Source: Apoda limacodes
Taxonomy: Eukaryota > Arthropoda > Insecta > Lepidoptera > Limacodidae
DNA length: 64,000 bases
Direction: 5' to 3'
NCBI GenBank assembly: GCA_946406115.1
Contig: OX291560.1
Location: 6,945,158 to 7,009,157 of the forward strand
The notes under the pieces: generated by a model
Told to the model about the DNA's origin: nothing
Database searches by the model: none
What the model saw: only the letters and a program-made list of their open reading frames with translations
Shown here: in pieces, positions 1 to 10,080 of the stretch
Position numbering within the stretch: position 1 is the first letter of the stretch
Layout: each line of letters starts with the position of its first letter
Translations under genes and position numbers: made by a program

Positions 1-68
1 TTAAGGGTTCGATACCGCAAGTGAGTTTGGGATCGTCGACAATTCTCACAGCCCGTCGTTGAACCGAG

Positions 69-2738
69 TCAAAAGGGCCAAGCTGGTATCCGGGTGCACC
101 CGCCCAGAGATGGCAGCAGTACTCCATATGGGGCCGGACTTGGCGACTTGTAAAGTAGCAACCTTTGCCCCGACGTGAAGTACTGCTTCGCTCTGTTGAG
201 TACACCAAGTTTTTTGGACGCCAGCTTTACCTTGCCTAGCAAATGATCTCGGAACTGAACATCGCTGGAGATGTCAACGCCAAGGATCCCAATGCTCTTG
301 GAGATGGAGAGGGGAGTGTTCTGGAATTGTGGGACTACAGTGAATGGGGTTTTCTTAGCGGTGAACGCGCAGACTTGTGTCTTTGAAGGGTTGAATCGGA
401 CCAAGTTTTCCCGCCCCCAGTCAGAGACCTTAGACAGACCGATCTCGATTTGAGACACAAGTTCTTCACGCTTTTCCTCCACAACGGAACGTGGGATGCT
501 TGCACGGCCCGTGTAATAAGCGTCTCCAGTACTGTCATCTGCATAGCAATGTATGTTGTTGATGTCCAACATATCATTGATGTGCAGTAGAAACAGCGTA
601 GGAGACAGCACAGAGCCTTGCGGGACACCAGCATTAATGTCCATGCTATCAGAGCAACTACCGTCAACTACGGCTCGTATGCTTCTGCCGGACAAAAAGC
701 TAGCCACCCATTTGCACAAACCCTCGGGCACTCCGTAAGAAGGCAACTTCGATAGAAGACCCCGGTGCCAGACCCGATCGAACGCCTTCGCTATGTCTAG
801 GCTACATGCCAATGCCTCCCCCTGACTCTCAATGGCTAGTGCCCATCGGTGTGTGAGATACACTAGAAGGTCACCAGTTGAGCGACCGTGGCGAAAGCCA
901 TATTGACGGTCACTGATCAGGTCGTGTTTTTCTAGGTATCTCAAAAGCTGTGTGTTGATCACACGCTCCATCACCTTGGAGAGGAGAGAGGTTATAGCGA
1001 TAGGCCTGTAATTCGATGGATCTGATCTATCGCCCTTTTTGGGCACCGGGTGCACATTTGCAGTCTTCCATGAAGACGGAAATTGCCTAGTGTGGTAGGA
1101 AAGCGTGAAGAGGCGCGTGAGTACAGGACATAACTCAGGAGCACACTGCTTAAGCACCACTGCTGGTATGCCGTCTGGCCCACTCGACTTATGAACGTCT
1201 AGGGAAAGCAACGCCCGCCGGACCTCGCGCTGTGTTATAGTGATTTCCGGCATGGTCTTACCGCACCACGGTAAAGTAGGTGGTACAGCGCCTTCGTCGT
1301 TCACATTCGAGTTAGAGGCAAAAAGACTGCCCAATAGATCGGCTTTCTCTTTTGCACTGTGGGCCAAGTCACCATCGGTCTTTCGCAGTGGTAATAATGA
1401 CGACTGGCAGAAGTTCCCCTCGGCAGCTTTAGCAAGCGACCAGAAAGCACGACTCCCAGAAGGATAGCTTGCAAGTCGCCCACCTATTTTGCCGATGAAT
1501 TGGAATTTTGCTCTGGCAGTTGCTTTCTTACTGAACCTCGAGGCAGCATTTAATTTGCGTTTTAACTCAGAAATATTCGGATCCTTATTATTACGAGCCG
1601 TGGTCCAAGCCTCATACGCAGTTTGCTTAAGAATTTTAGCTTCTCTGCAAGGTCTATTAAACCACGGTCGTTTTTTGACGCCGGCAGCTACTCGCAGGTT
1701 AGGAATGAAACATTCCATACCAGCGAGGATTGTCTCAGTGACTGCGGTTGCGCAGACGTCAGGATCTTCTGAGCTATAGCAGATCTGCCTCCACGGGTAC
1801 GATGCATAAAATTCTCGCAATCCATCCCAGTCTGCCGACTTATAATGCCACACACGACGCCAATTAGTTGGCCCAGAAGGATCGGGTTGTGTGCATGACA
1901 ATCGAGTCCGGATGAGACAGTGGTCCGAGGAGCCAAGAGGCGCATCCACTGAGACGGAGTATCCATCCGGACGTGTAGTCAGCAGAAGGTCCAGTAAGGA
2001 GCTTGTATGGTTCTCTATATCTGGTATTCTCGTTGGAGAAAGTACCAGCTGAGAGAATCCATAGGTCAGAGCAAATTCATGAGCAGATATCCCTGCATAG
2101 TTATTGGTTCGAGAACTGAGCCACTCACGATGGTGGGCGTTAAAGTCTCCCAAAATAACTACTTCTGCTGTAGGATATTGCTCTAGAACTTTGTCAGTCG
2201 TCAAACTCAGGTGCGTGAAGAGTCGAGTTACGTCCGTGTCACCGCTATGAGACCTGTATAGGCACGCATAGATACGAGTGTGGCCCCCATGATCTACGCG
2301 CACCCACAATATCGACAGGTCCCTGTCTTCAATGCTATGAAGTCGGCGACAGCAGATATCCTCCCGGACGAACATACATACACCGGCACGACTCAAAAAA
2401 TTGTGCTCGAGTTTGTAGCCGGGATAACGAAGGTATGATGTGTCGGCCGGGCAGGATATCTGCGTCTCCGTTAGAAAAAGAATGGTTGGCTGCGCAGTCT
2501 CGAGATGGTGATGGACTGCGTTAAGATTTGCGTGAATACCCCTTATGTTGCAAAAATCTACATTATATGTGGATGGAGTAACCGCTGTCAAAACTCTTTT
2601 CTTTTTTCTGTTCCTGGCCATTTTGTTTGAAGTAACTTTGACTACGGATGAGGATTCACTGCACAGACAGCTTAGAAGACAAAAAGTTGCGGTACTAAGA
2701 CTGCCGAAGCTCAACACAGATGATGCGGTTGCTGGCAC
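69..2738 (-). pseudogene. LINE endonuclease-reverse transcriptase ORF, C-terminus frameshifted
   Basis: A long ORF of 889 codons. The endonuclease occupies roughly residues 55-285, with TET at 90-92, GDFNAHH at 197-203 and the terminal SSDH at 270-273. The reverse transcriptase lies at roughly 500-860, with NYRP at 576-579, GVPQGSVLSP at 704-713 and the catalytic YADD at 732-735. An internal Met at residue 40 (near 2621) begins a basic stretch and could be the real start. Compared with the other copies, one extra base near positions 141-150 shifts the frame, so the last residues are non-native and the ORF stops early at 69. The enzyme would nick target DNA and copy the element RNA from the nick. 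Catalytic motifs look intact, so the damage is confined to the C-terminus. Confidence 0.85.
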
Positions 2739-3131
2739 GGCGGGCGGAAGGGCCCCTGATCCCCCTCTGTTGTAGTAGCCGGGTCCACTCCGGTCTCCTT
2801 CTCCGGCACGACTACTACTTCAGAGACTTTACACAGGTTGGCGGATCAGCCTCCCAGGGCGGAGATTAAGTGATCCCTGGGTTCGGGAACCCGTTCAACC
2901 TGCGGGCGGCCAGCGGTCAGCCGTTTCATCAGGTCTCCCTGACCGCCGAACCAGCACGCCGCGTCTACGCCGAGCAATGACAGCAACAAGCACCGTCGGT
3001 CCTCCGCTGTCCGCGCAGCGAATCCTCAAAGAGAGAGCTCTGGCAACCTTACTCACCGCCAGGAACACAACACTACTCAATGTTAGTGTTATTGTGGCCG
3101 CGGTTTTCTGTAAGGTGGAGGTACTTCCCCA

Positions 3132-3227
3132 GTTCGGGCCGCTCATTCGAGCAAGTACTCGCTATGCCCCGCTTTATTTGTTCGGGCAGCTTATTCGAGC
3201 GAATACTTGCAGTGCCCTACCTCTCTT
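3132..3227 (-). repeat. Two tandem 48-bp units at the 5' end of the LINE leader
   Basis: Two adjacent related units start with gttcggg at 3132 and 3180. Each carries a similar ttcgagc...tac/actt...tgcc block. They sit at the outer (5') end of the GC-rich leader of the minus-strand LINE, where some LINEs keep repeated promoter monomers. A promoter role is inference from position only. Confidence 0.55.
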
Positions 3228-3376
3228 TTTAGTTTATTTCATTGCCTAAAGATAGCATCATAAGTGATTTTCAACCGAATGTATGGAAGTATAAATTATT
3301 CAAATGAACAGTTTTAAAATTGCCATTAACCGAGCGTTCCAGAATCACTTTTAACTCCAACGTTGCACCGGCTCCT

Positions 3377-3426
3377 CATTCGCAGTTTTCCAAGAAGACG
3401 CAAATTGTCTAGTGTGGTAGGAAAGC
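3377..3426 (-). mobile_element. Short fragment of the Zenon-like LINE RT region
   Basis: About 50 bp resembles the segment around 1048-1100 of copy 1, including the stretch ctagtgtggtaggaaag, in the same orientation. It is an isolated scrap with no flanking LINE sequence, inserted just before the tandem repeat that follows. Confidence 0.55.
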
Positions 3427-3481
3427 CTACCAATATTCTACTAGACAAATTGGCACAGTACCTATACTTTACCCGCTCACG

Positions 3482-3653
3482 ACCCGTGCACCCACTGATC
3501 TACCCACCAGTGGGTGCAGGGGGTATTCTTACTTACCCGTACACCCACTGTATCCCACCAGTAGGTGGAGGGGGAAATCATGTTTTCCCGTGCACATACC
3601 GGGTTTGCCCACCAGTAGGTGCAGCGTTATTCATGTTTGCCCGTGCACCTACT
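3482..3653 (+). repeat. Minisatellite, 51-53 bp unit, about 3.3 copies
   Basis: Units start at 3482, 3535, 3586 and 3639 (partial), each opening with cccgtgcac or cccgtacac. Each of the three full units contains a central near-palindrome of the type cccaccagtgggtg or cccaccagtaggtg. The GC-rich units stand out from the AT-rich flanks. No coding content is apparent. Confidence 0.8.
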
Positions 3654-3765
3654 ATAATTAATACATGAAAATGCAATTTATACCTTTATTTAACTATAAT
3701 TAATATATTTATTTAAGTAAGTTCATATGTAATTCTGCTAAGCCACTGCATAATTATGAACATTT

Positions 3766-5564
3766 TTTTTTTTTTTTTTATACCACTAAGGTGGCAAACA
3801 AGCTTACGGCCCGCCTGATGGTAAGCGGTCACCGTAGCCTATGGACGCTTGCAACACCAGGGGTATCACTTGCGCGTTGCCGACCCTTCAGAAATCTAAA
3901 AACTTCTTTCTTGAAGAACTCCATACTGTAGTCCTTGCAGAAAACCTTGGCAGGGAGCTCATTCCACAACTTAAGCGTTCGCGGGAGGAAGTTTCTCTGA
4001 AACCGCACTGTACGCGACCATTTAGGTTCTAAAGTGTGAGAATGAATTCCCTGCCGATGGCGAGCGGTGCGATGGTAGAAAGTAGCCGTGGGCATCATTT
4101 CGAACAATTCCTCCGAACACAACCCATTGTACAAGCGGTAGAACACACACAGTGAGGCAAAGTCTCTCCTCAGACTTAAGGGCTCGATACCGCAAGTGAG
4201 TTTGGAATCGTCGACAATTCTCACAGCCCGTCGTTGAACCGAGTCAAAAGGGCCAAGCTGGTATCCGGGTGCACCTGCCCAGAGATGGCAGCAGTACTCC
4301 ATATGGGGCCTAACTTGCGACTTGTAAAGTAACAACCTTTGCCCCGACGTGAAGTACTGCTTCGCTCTGTTGAGTACACCAAGTTTTTTGGACGCCAGCT
4401 TTACCTTATCTTGTAAATGATCTCGGAACTGAACATCGCTGGAGATGTCGACACCAAGGATCCCAATGCTCTTGGAGATGGAGAGGGGAGTGTTCTGGAA
4501 TTGTGGGACCACAGTGAATGGAGTTTTCTTAGCAGTGAACGCGCACACTTGTGTCTTTCTAGGGTTGAATCGGACCAAGTTTACCCGTCCCCAGTCAGAG
4601 ACCTGGGACAGTGTGGTCTCGATTTGAGACACAAGTTCTCCGCGGTTTTCCTCCACAACGGAACGAGGGATGTTTGCACGACCCGTGTAAAAAAGCGTCT
4701 CCAGTACTGTCATCTGCATAGCAATGTATGTTGTTGATGTCCAACATGTCATTGATATGCAGTAGAAACAGCGTAGGAGACAGCACAGAGCCTTGCGGGA
4801 CACCAGCATTAATGTCCATGCTATCAGAGCAACTACCGTCAACTACGGTTCGTATGCGTCTGCCGGACAAAAAGCTAGCCACCCATTTGCACAAACCCTC
4901 GGGCACTCCGTAAGATGGCAACTTCGATAGAAGACCGCGGTGCCAGACCCGATCGAACGCCTTCGCTATGTCCAGGCTACATGCCAATGCCTCCCCCTGA
5001 CTCTCAATGGCTAGTGCCCATCGGTGTGTGAGATACACTAGAAGGTCACCAGTCGAGCGACCGTGGCGAAAGCCATATTGACGGTCACTGACCAGATCGT
5101 GTACTTCTAGGTATCTTAGAAGCTGTGTGTTGATCACACGCTCCATCACCTTAGAGAGGAGAGAGGTAATAGCGATAGGCCTGTAATTCGATGGATCTGA
5201 TCTATCGCCCTTTTTGGGCACCGGGTGCACATTCGCAGTCTTCCATGTAGACGGAAATTGCCTAGTGTGGTAGGAAAGCGCGAAGAGGCGCGTGAGTACA
5301 GGACATAACTCAGGAGCACACTGCTTAAGCACCACTGCTGGTATACCGTCTGGCCCACTCGACTTATGAACGTCTAGAGAAAGCAACGCCCGCCTGACCT
5401 CCCGCTGCGTTATGGAGATTTCCGGCATGGACTTACCGCACCACGGTATAGTAGGTGGTACAGCGCCTTCATCGCTCATATTCGAGTTCGAGGCAAAGAG
5501 ACTGCCCAGTAGATCGGCTTTCTCTTTAGCACTATGGGCCAAGTCACCATCGGTCTTTCGCAGT
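3766..5564 (-). mobile_element. Zenon-like LINE, copy 2, 5'-truncated, with target-site duplication
   Basis: The element starts (as its 3' end) in a poly(T) run at 3766-3779, followed by the diagnostic 3' sequence (plus strand taccactaaggtggcaaac). It follows copy 1 closely until the match breaks off at 5564. The six bases aacatt occur on both sides (3759-3764 and 5565-5570), a plausible target-site duplication, although the left copy abuts the T-run. Its 3' untranslated region, stop codon and about 560 C-terminal codons are present, so it completes the 3' part that copy 1 lacks in this window. Confidence 0.88.
3829..5564 (-). pseudogene. LINE reverse transcriptase, truncated, one frameshift
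   Basis: Two overlapping open frames cover the RT domain and the C-terminal region: 4595-5569 carries the NYRP, GVPQGSVLSP and YADD motifs, and 3829-4842 carries the thumb and C-terminal region down to the stop. The switch of frame is near 4690. There copy 1 reads gtaataagcg on the plus strand and this copy reads gtaaaaaagcg, one base longer. The endonuclease is absent because of 5' truncation. Nonfunctional as it stands. Confidence 0.85.
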
Positions 5565-5570
5565 AACATT

Positions 5571-6071
5571 CATGGCTACCCTGCACCTAACTAAGTTAAC
5601 CTTCCGTAGTCAGGTACCTAATAAAAGATTGCCCGTCTTGAGATAGTGAAATATACTTTAGAAAGACAAAAAATTATAATAGAATGGTTAAAACAATCAA
5701 AGGGATTTTATGATTTACTTTGCTTGCTTTTAAATACCTACTATTTTTTTTACAAACGCATTCTTTCAACCAAACTTTTTTATGAGAATGTGGTCTCCTG
5801 CAATTTTTAAGTACTTACACTCAAACGACATTCTATTGGAATAATTGAGAAAGGTATACAAGAATACTGTTCTATAATATTTTAGAGTTCCGACGGCGCA
5901 TGTGTTAAGGTAAATTGTATCCCCCGGATACTGAATATGCTGCTGCTACCAAAAATGTCCTGTTTTGAGTTACCTTATGTGACTGCCAGTCTCAATGGGT
6001 AGCGGTGACGGTCAGTCAGTTCTATCGTCGGTTAGGGGGCCTAGCTCTTGCGTGGAACAAGTTTAATCTTA
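5571..6071. other. AT-rich interval, nothing recognised
   Basis: No convincing ORF, repeat end or RNA gene. It separates the truncated 5' end of LINE copy 2 from the 5' terminus of the Helitron. Confidence 0.5.
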
Positions 6072-7348
6072 TCACTACATAGTATAAAACAAAGTCGCTT
6101 CCCGCTGTCTGTCCCTATGTATGCTTAGTGATTCAAGAGGAAGGTTTATATTTATAATACATGCAGAGAAACACTGATAATTTTAGAGGTTGCTAATGTG
6201 AAGTTGTAAATAAACACATCTTTTTGCGCTTCTTTGCAAACGCTGGCTGAACCCTACGAGATAGATCAAAATAATATGCTACAGTATTGTACCCCTTAAA
6301 AAGGTCTACAAAAAAGTCAGCGATGGTATATGTCTATCTCTTAGGGATAACCCATAATTACAATTGTTTTTCCTTAAGTTTTACGAGAAATAATGGCTTA
6401 TTTACGAAGCGATTTTAAGCAATACAGCATTAATCCTTATCCAAATAAGAACCTTAAATACATTGTGCATTTAATATAGATCAATATGGCTCATTAAAGC
6501 ATGTAATTTAAATGAATATTTTCGAAGATATTACACATTTAAAATGCAGGGTCATAGCGGTTCCGCCGCGCTGTCATATGTACCTACACTATGGAATGGC
6601 AGAAACGTGGTTTGCCACATGTACATCTGCTGGTGTGGTTAGTGAACAAAATTAGACCAAATCAAATTGACAGCGTTATTTCAGCTGAATTACCGGTTAA
6701 AGAAGAAGATCCTGTCCTGTTCGAAATCTCTGTCACCAACTAACGAACAAGTGGATAAAGTAAACAACTTGATTCTTTCAAAGATTGATGCGCCGACGCA
6801 AATGTACTACTAGGTCGATGCTGTACTCGATTTGGAAGAAGCTGTTAATTTTCCTACAGAATTTCTTAATTCTTTCAACCCGTCTGGACTCCCTCCTCAT
6901 AAAATGTTGTTGAAAGTACGTTGTCCTGTTATTTTATCAAGAAACCTGAATCCATACAATAAACTTTGCAATGACACGCGTTTTCTGGTAAAATCACTAA
7001 AATCTTTTATAATAGAGTGCACAATACTTACCCGATGTGGTACCGGAGAAGATTATTGGTGATTGATTCCCCTAATTCCTCTGTTACCATTGGATTTACC
7101 GTTCCAATTTAAACGCCTACAATTTCCAGTAAAGATATCTTTTGCAATGACCATTAATAAAAGGCTTAGATTTGAGAGTTGAGTGTTTTTCATGACCAAT
7201 TATATGTCGCTCTTTCAAGAGTAACATCTAAAGAAAACATGTTTGTATTGTCTAATGACAAAAAATATGTGAACATTGTATATAAAGACATTCTGTAGTA
7301 TATTTAGTATCAGCATTGCACCCGTGCGAAGCCGGGGTGGGTCGCTAG
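6072..7348 (+). mobile_element. Helitron with both termini, internally deleted
   Basis: The left end reads TCACTACATAGTATAAAAC from 6072 after an A at 6071. The right end reads CTAG at 7345-7348 followed by T at 7349. TC...CTRR termini inserted between A and T are the hallmark of Helitrons. Just inside the 3' end, about 7319-7341, cacccg and cggggtg can pair as a short imperfect hairpin, as the family requires. The interior keeps a Rep fragment and a helicase fragment in the correct order, about 1.3 kb in total compared with several kb for autonomous elements. Confidence 0.85.
6585..7165 (+). pseudogene. Helitron RepHel remnants (Rep nuclease plus PIF1-like helicase C-terminus)
   Basis: Frame at 6585-6743 reads YTMEWQKRGLPHVHLLVW followed by an IDSVISAELP-type stretch, matching the Helitron helicase-like N-terminal Rep domain. 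The next frame, from 6730 to 7062, carries the late helicase region, with FLNSFNPSGLPPHKMLLK, an RNLNP stretch and LCNDTR. It has one in-frame stop at 6811-6813. After the stop at 7060-7062, a third frame from 7063 reads LPFQFKRLQFPVKISFAMTI, the conserved helicase C-terminal block. The middle of the protein is deleted. Rep would nick and join single strands and the helicase would unwind; none of this can work here. Confidence 0.82.
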
Positions 7349-8284
7349 TATAAAATAAAAGGATATTGTTGCTAAGGCAATAGATGTAAATTAGAAGAGG
7401 AAAAACATCCAACAAACATGCGTCGATACCACAAATTGGCATTTCCGATCGATCACGAGAATATACTGAGTACGCGGATGCATGTATTGCCGTTTCCGAC
7501 CATTCTAGAACTAATTTGCACGGCGGCTGTGAGCCGCACAGGGTCAATGTCATACCAAGTAAAAGGGCGAAGCGTCATTGCTTATCTTTACGGAACAGAA
7601 ACCTTATAAATTCGTCATGTCCGATCGTATGATTGTTTTAGAAGATATGTCTTTTGTTAATCGCCACAATCAATATGTTACAAATATTTTATTTAACGGT
7701 TCCTTAGTTAGTTTACTTGAATTTATTATGTTTTTTTTTATTACACTGTCTTAAGAATTCATGGCGTAGAGCACACAATTACAACAATATTTGTTATTTA
7801 AACTATTTTTTAAACTATTTATTTTAATAATTAAATAAATAAAGTTAAACACGCCTATAAAATATTTATAAACTTTCTTTAATCTTATTTAAAATCATAT
7901 CAAATGAAATGGCTGTACGACGTGTGAGTCCCGTCATCTATAAAAAAAAGTTATCATAAAAAAAAAAGTTTTTTTTGAAGTCGGTTAAAAATTAGTCTTG
8001 CTACGTTGATTATTTCATGCGTTAATGTATGGTAATGAACGTTTATAAAATTATAATATTTTAATATTTTTTCCGTTATGTTTCACAGAATTAATGTAAC
8101 TTAATCATTAACAACATACTCAAAGGACAAAAAATTTACCTTTCTATTGGTGTACTCATATTAAAACATAAGTGCATTATAAATAAATTAGAGGTAAATC
8201 ATTGTGAGAAAATGGCATGATCTTGACATGTCGAGAGTAGAGCATAACTCTTCTTTGATTCGCGATCAATATGTCATGAAAATT
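7349..8284. other. AT-rich interval with one higher-complexity island
   Basis: No gene recognised. About 7415-7625 is more GC-balanced than its surroundings and carries open frames on both strands, but I recognise no domain. The rest is low-complexity AT sequence with T- and A-runs. Confidence 0.4.
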
Positions 8285-8748
8285 TTAAAATAATATTTTT
8301 TATTTTTTGATATTAATTTCAACTTGATACCTTAAATATGTAATTTCAACTTGACATATGAACTTTTTTTTAAATTCGTTATAACTTCAAATAAACAAAT
8401 TTCGTTTTTTTTATATTTGTGATGTAAGACCTTGCTTTGTGTCAAATTTCATGATTCTAGGAGAACAGGAAGTACCCTGCAGGTTTGGATTTATTTGAAA
8501 ATAACTGAATACCTAAATATGCGTCAAAAATGGCCATATTTTTTTATTTTGTTGACATAGTAGATTGGTTTTTTTACAGCTTTTAGGGAAAATAGACATT
8601 TTTATTTGATATTAATTTCAACATGATAACTCTAAACTTCTAGCGATCTTAAGCAAAAGTGTCATGACAGATAGACACACAAACTTTTTTTTAAATGTGT
8701 TATAACTACAAATTAACGGATTTCGGATATTTTCCTATATCTTTGATG
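8285..8748 (+). repeat. Dispersed repeat with degenerate internal duplication (left part)
   Basis: The motif gatattaatttcaacttgata recurs at about 8310 and in varied form at about 8610. A ttttttacagctt... block recurs at about 8570 and again at 9450. The repeat is interrupted by the LINE derivative at 8749-9365 and resumes at about 9430-9598, where it ends with tacggaaccctaaaaa. That end is shared with other dispersed repeats in this window (near 12525 and 49150). Confidence 0.55.
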
Positions 8749-9365
8749 TAATAATAATAATATACTTTATTGCGCATATAGAATACAAAACAATTAAAAC
8801 AATAAAAGTAATAACAAATTGGCGGTCTTATCGCTAATGAGCGATCTCTTCCAGACAACCTTTGGATAGAGGAGACTTTATAAAATTATTGAGTAGAATG
8901 TGCTAACTGAAACTTAACAATATAAGTTGCAAGTTTTACCTCAATAAAAATATGTTCGGAGGTATTAGAGGAAATTGGATCAGAAATGTTAATAATAGAG
9001 AAGGAAAAGTTAGACGTAAGATATATAGCCATACCACCACCACCTCTATCTTTACGGTCGTTTCGAACTAACTGAAAGCCTGGCAATGAAAAAGATGTAG
9101 AAGGTAAACAAGGTTTTAACCAAGACTCCGAAACAAGGACGGCGTGGATGTTTTTGTTATCAAAAGATGCTAGCATATGGGAGTAATGAGCTGGAATACT
9201 CTGTGCATTTATATGTACGATATTGAAATGTTTCAGTGAGTCTGAAAAAGTGGAAGTTAAAGTAGCACTGAGAGAAGGAGAAGCATTAAAAGAACTGTCG
9301 TCACTGTTCAATCCATCTGAAGAACAAGGGAAAGAATTATTACTGTCGCTGTCACTATTCATATA
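8749..9365 (-). mobile_element. LINE deletion derivative: endonuclease N-terminus joined to 3' tail
   Basis: Minus-strand element. Its 3' end is an (ATA/TAA)n tail at about 8749-8762, preceded by a 3' UTR containing the gcgataagaccgcc-type block that is also present near 34310 in another LINE. Upstream lies the N-terminal part of an ORF2 endonuclease. Everything between the mid-endonuclease and the 3' UTR (reverse transcriptase, C-terminus) is missing, so it looks like an internally deleted, non-autonomous copy. Confidence 0.7.
8886..9362 (-). pseudogene. Truncated LINE endonuclease (158 codons)
   Basis: After a Ser/Asp/Asn-rich N-terminus of about 40 residues, the frame reads FNIVHINAQSIPAHYSHM. 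It continues through VLVSESWLKP and RNDRKDRGGGGMAIYL, the start of an apurinic-type endonuclease domain with its catalytic Glu (SES). The domain stops after about 158 codons, before the GDFN and SDH motifs. The last dozen residues read into the 3' UTR. Start taken at the first Met, where the family ORF could plausibly begin. Confidence 0.72.
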
Positions 9366-9429
9366 TTACAATAATATATTTATTTATATATACGTATAAT
9401 ATAATATTAAGACTATTTATATGTTTGAT

Positions 9430-9598
9430 ATAATATAAAATTGATTTTTTTACAGCTTCCAGAAACCGTAGACTTTAGTATTTGATATGAATTTCAACGT
9501 GATATGTATACGAGTTCCTGAGAAAAAGGGTCATGACCGAGAGACAGACGGACAAATAAGTGATCTTATAAGGGTTCCTTTTTTCCGTACGGAACCCT
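9430..9598 (+). repeat. Dispersed repeat, right part
   Basis: Continues the repeat interrupted at 8749. It carries gacagacggacaaa and ends with tccgtacggaaccctaaaaa, a terminus shared with the repeats at 12228-12527 and 48955-49160. Confidence 0.55.
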
Positions 9599-10080
9599 AA
9601 AAACGGACGGACTAAAGATGACATTATGACTGAACATTGAACTTTGTGGTTTATTCACTTTGAAGCCGTATGCTAAACATTTGCACTAAATTGTCTATTG
9701 ACATCCGACGGCAAGGAGAAAAAACCACGTACCATAGTTCAGTGTACGTTAAGGATTTTTTTATAATTCGAAAGGAGAATAATGTACTTACTTGTGTGCC
9801 TCACAAAAACGTTTTAGATAATGTAAATGAAAGCGGCAACGAAATGCTTTAAGTAGTAACCCTTTTCAATTTAAGTACCTACATAGTTTGAATGATCCGT
9901 ATTTACAGAAAATTTAAACAACCAAGAACGAATATATTATGGTTATAAGACCGTCAACTGTTCTTTTCGTAATTATTAAAATGAAAAGCAACGAGCGATA
10001 GCATACAAAGAATATTAGAAAGTTACTTACTTACTACATGTGTATACATATATTTAAAACGAATTATTGGAATAGCCTGT

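Larger units (their letters stand above)
1..3240 (-). mobile_element. Zenon-like non-LTR retrotransposon (LINE), copy 1, cut by window edge
   Basis: Minus-strand LINE whose 3' end lies outside the window. The body encodes an apurinic-type endonuclease followed by reverse transcriptase. A GC-rich leader lies upstream of the ORF at about 2740-3240, in clear contrast with the AT-rich DNA beyond it. This is the only one of the Zenon-like copies here that keeps the endonuclease and the 5' leader; the others are 5'-truncated. Placement in the CR1/Jockey group (Zenon-like) is from recollection of lepidopteran repeat families and the shared 3' end seen in the other copies. Confidence 0.85.

Noticed and set aside
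271..453. Plus-strand ORFs opposite the Zenon-like LINE, recurring at 4445-4627 and on the minus strand at 51987-52169
   Set aside because: They recur only because the LINE itself recurs. They are antisense shadows of the RT frame, not genes.
3482..3653. Possible CRISPR-like array
   Set aside because: Whole units repeat without unique spacers, and the DNA is clearly animal; it is a minisatellite.
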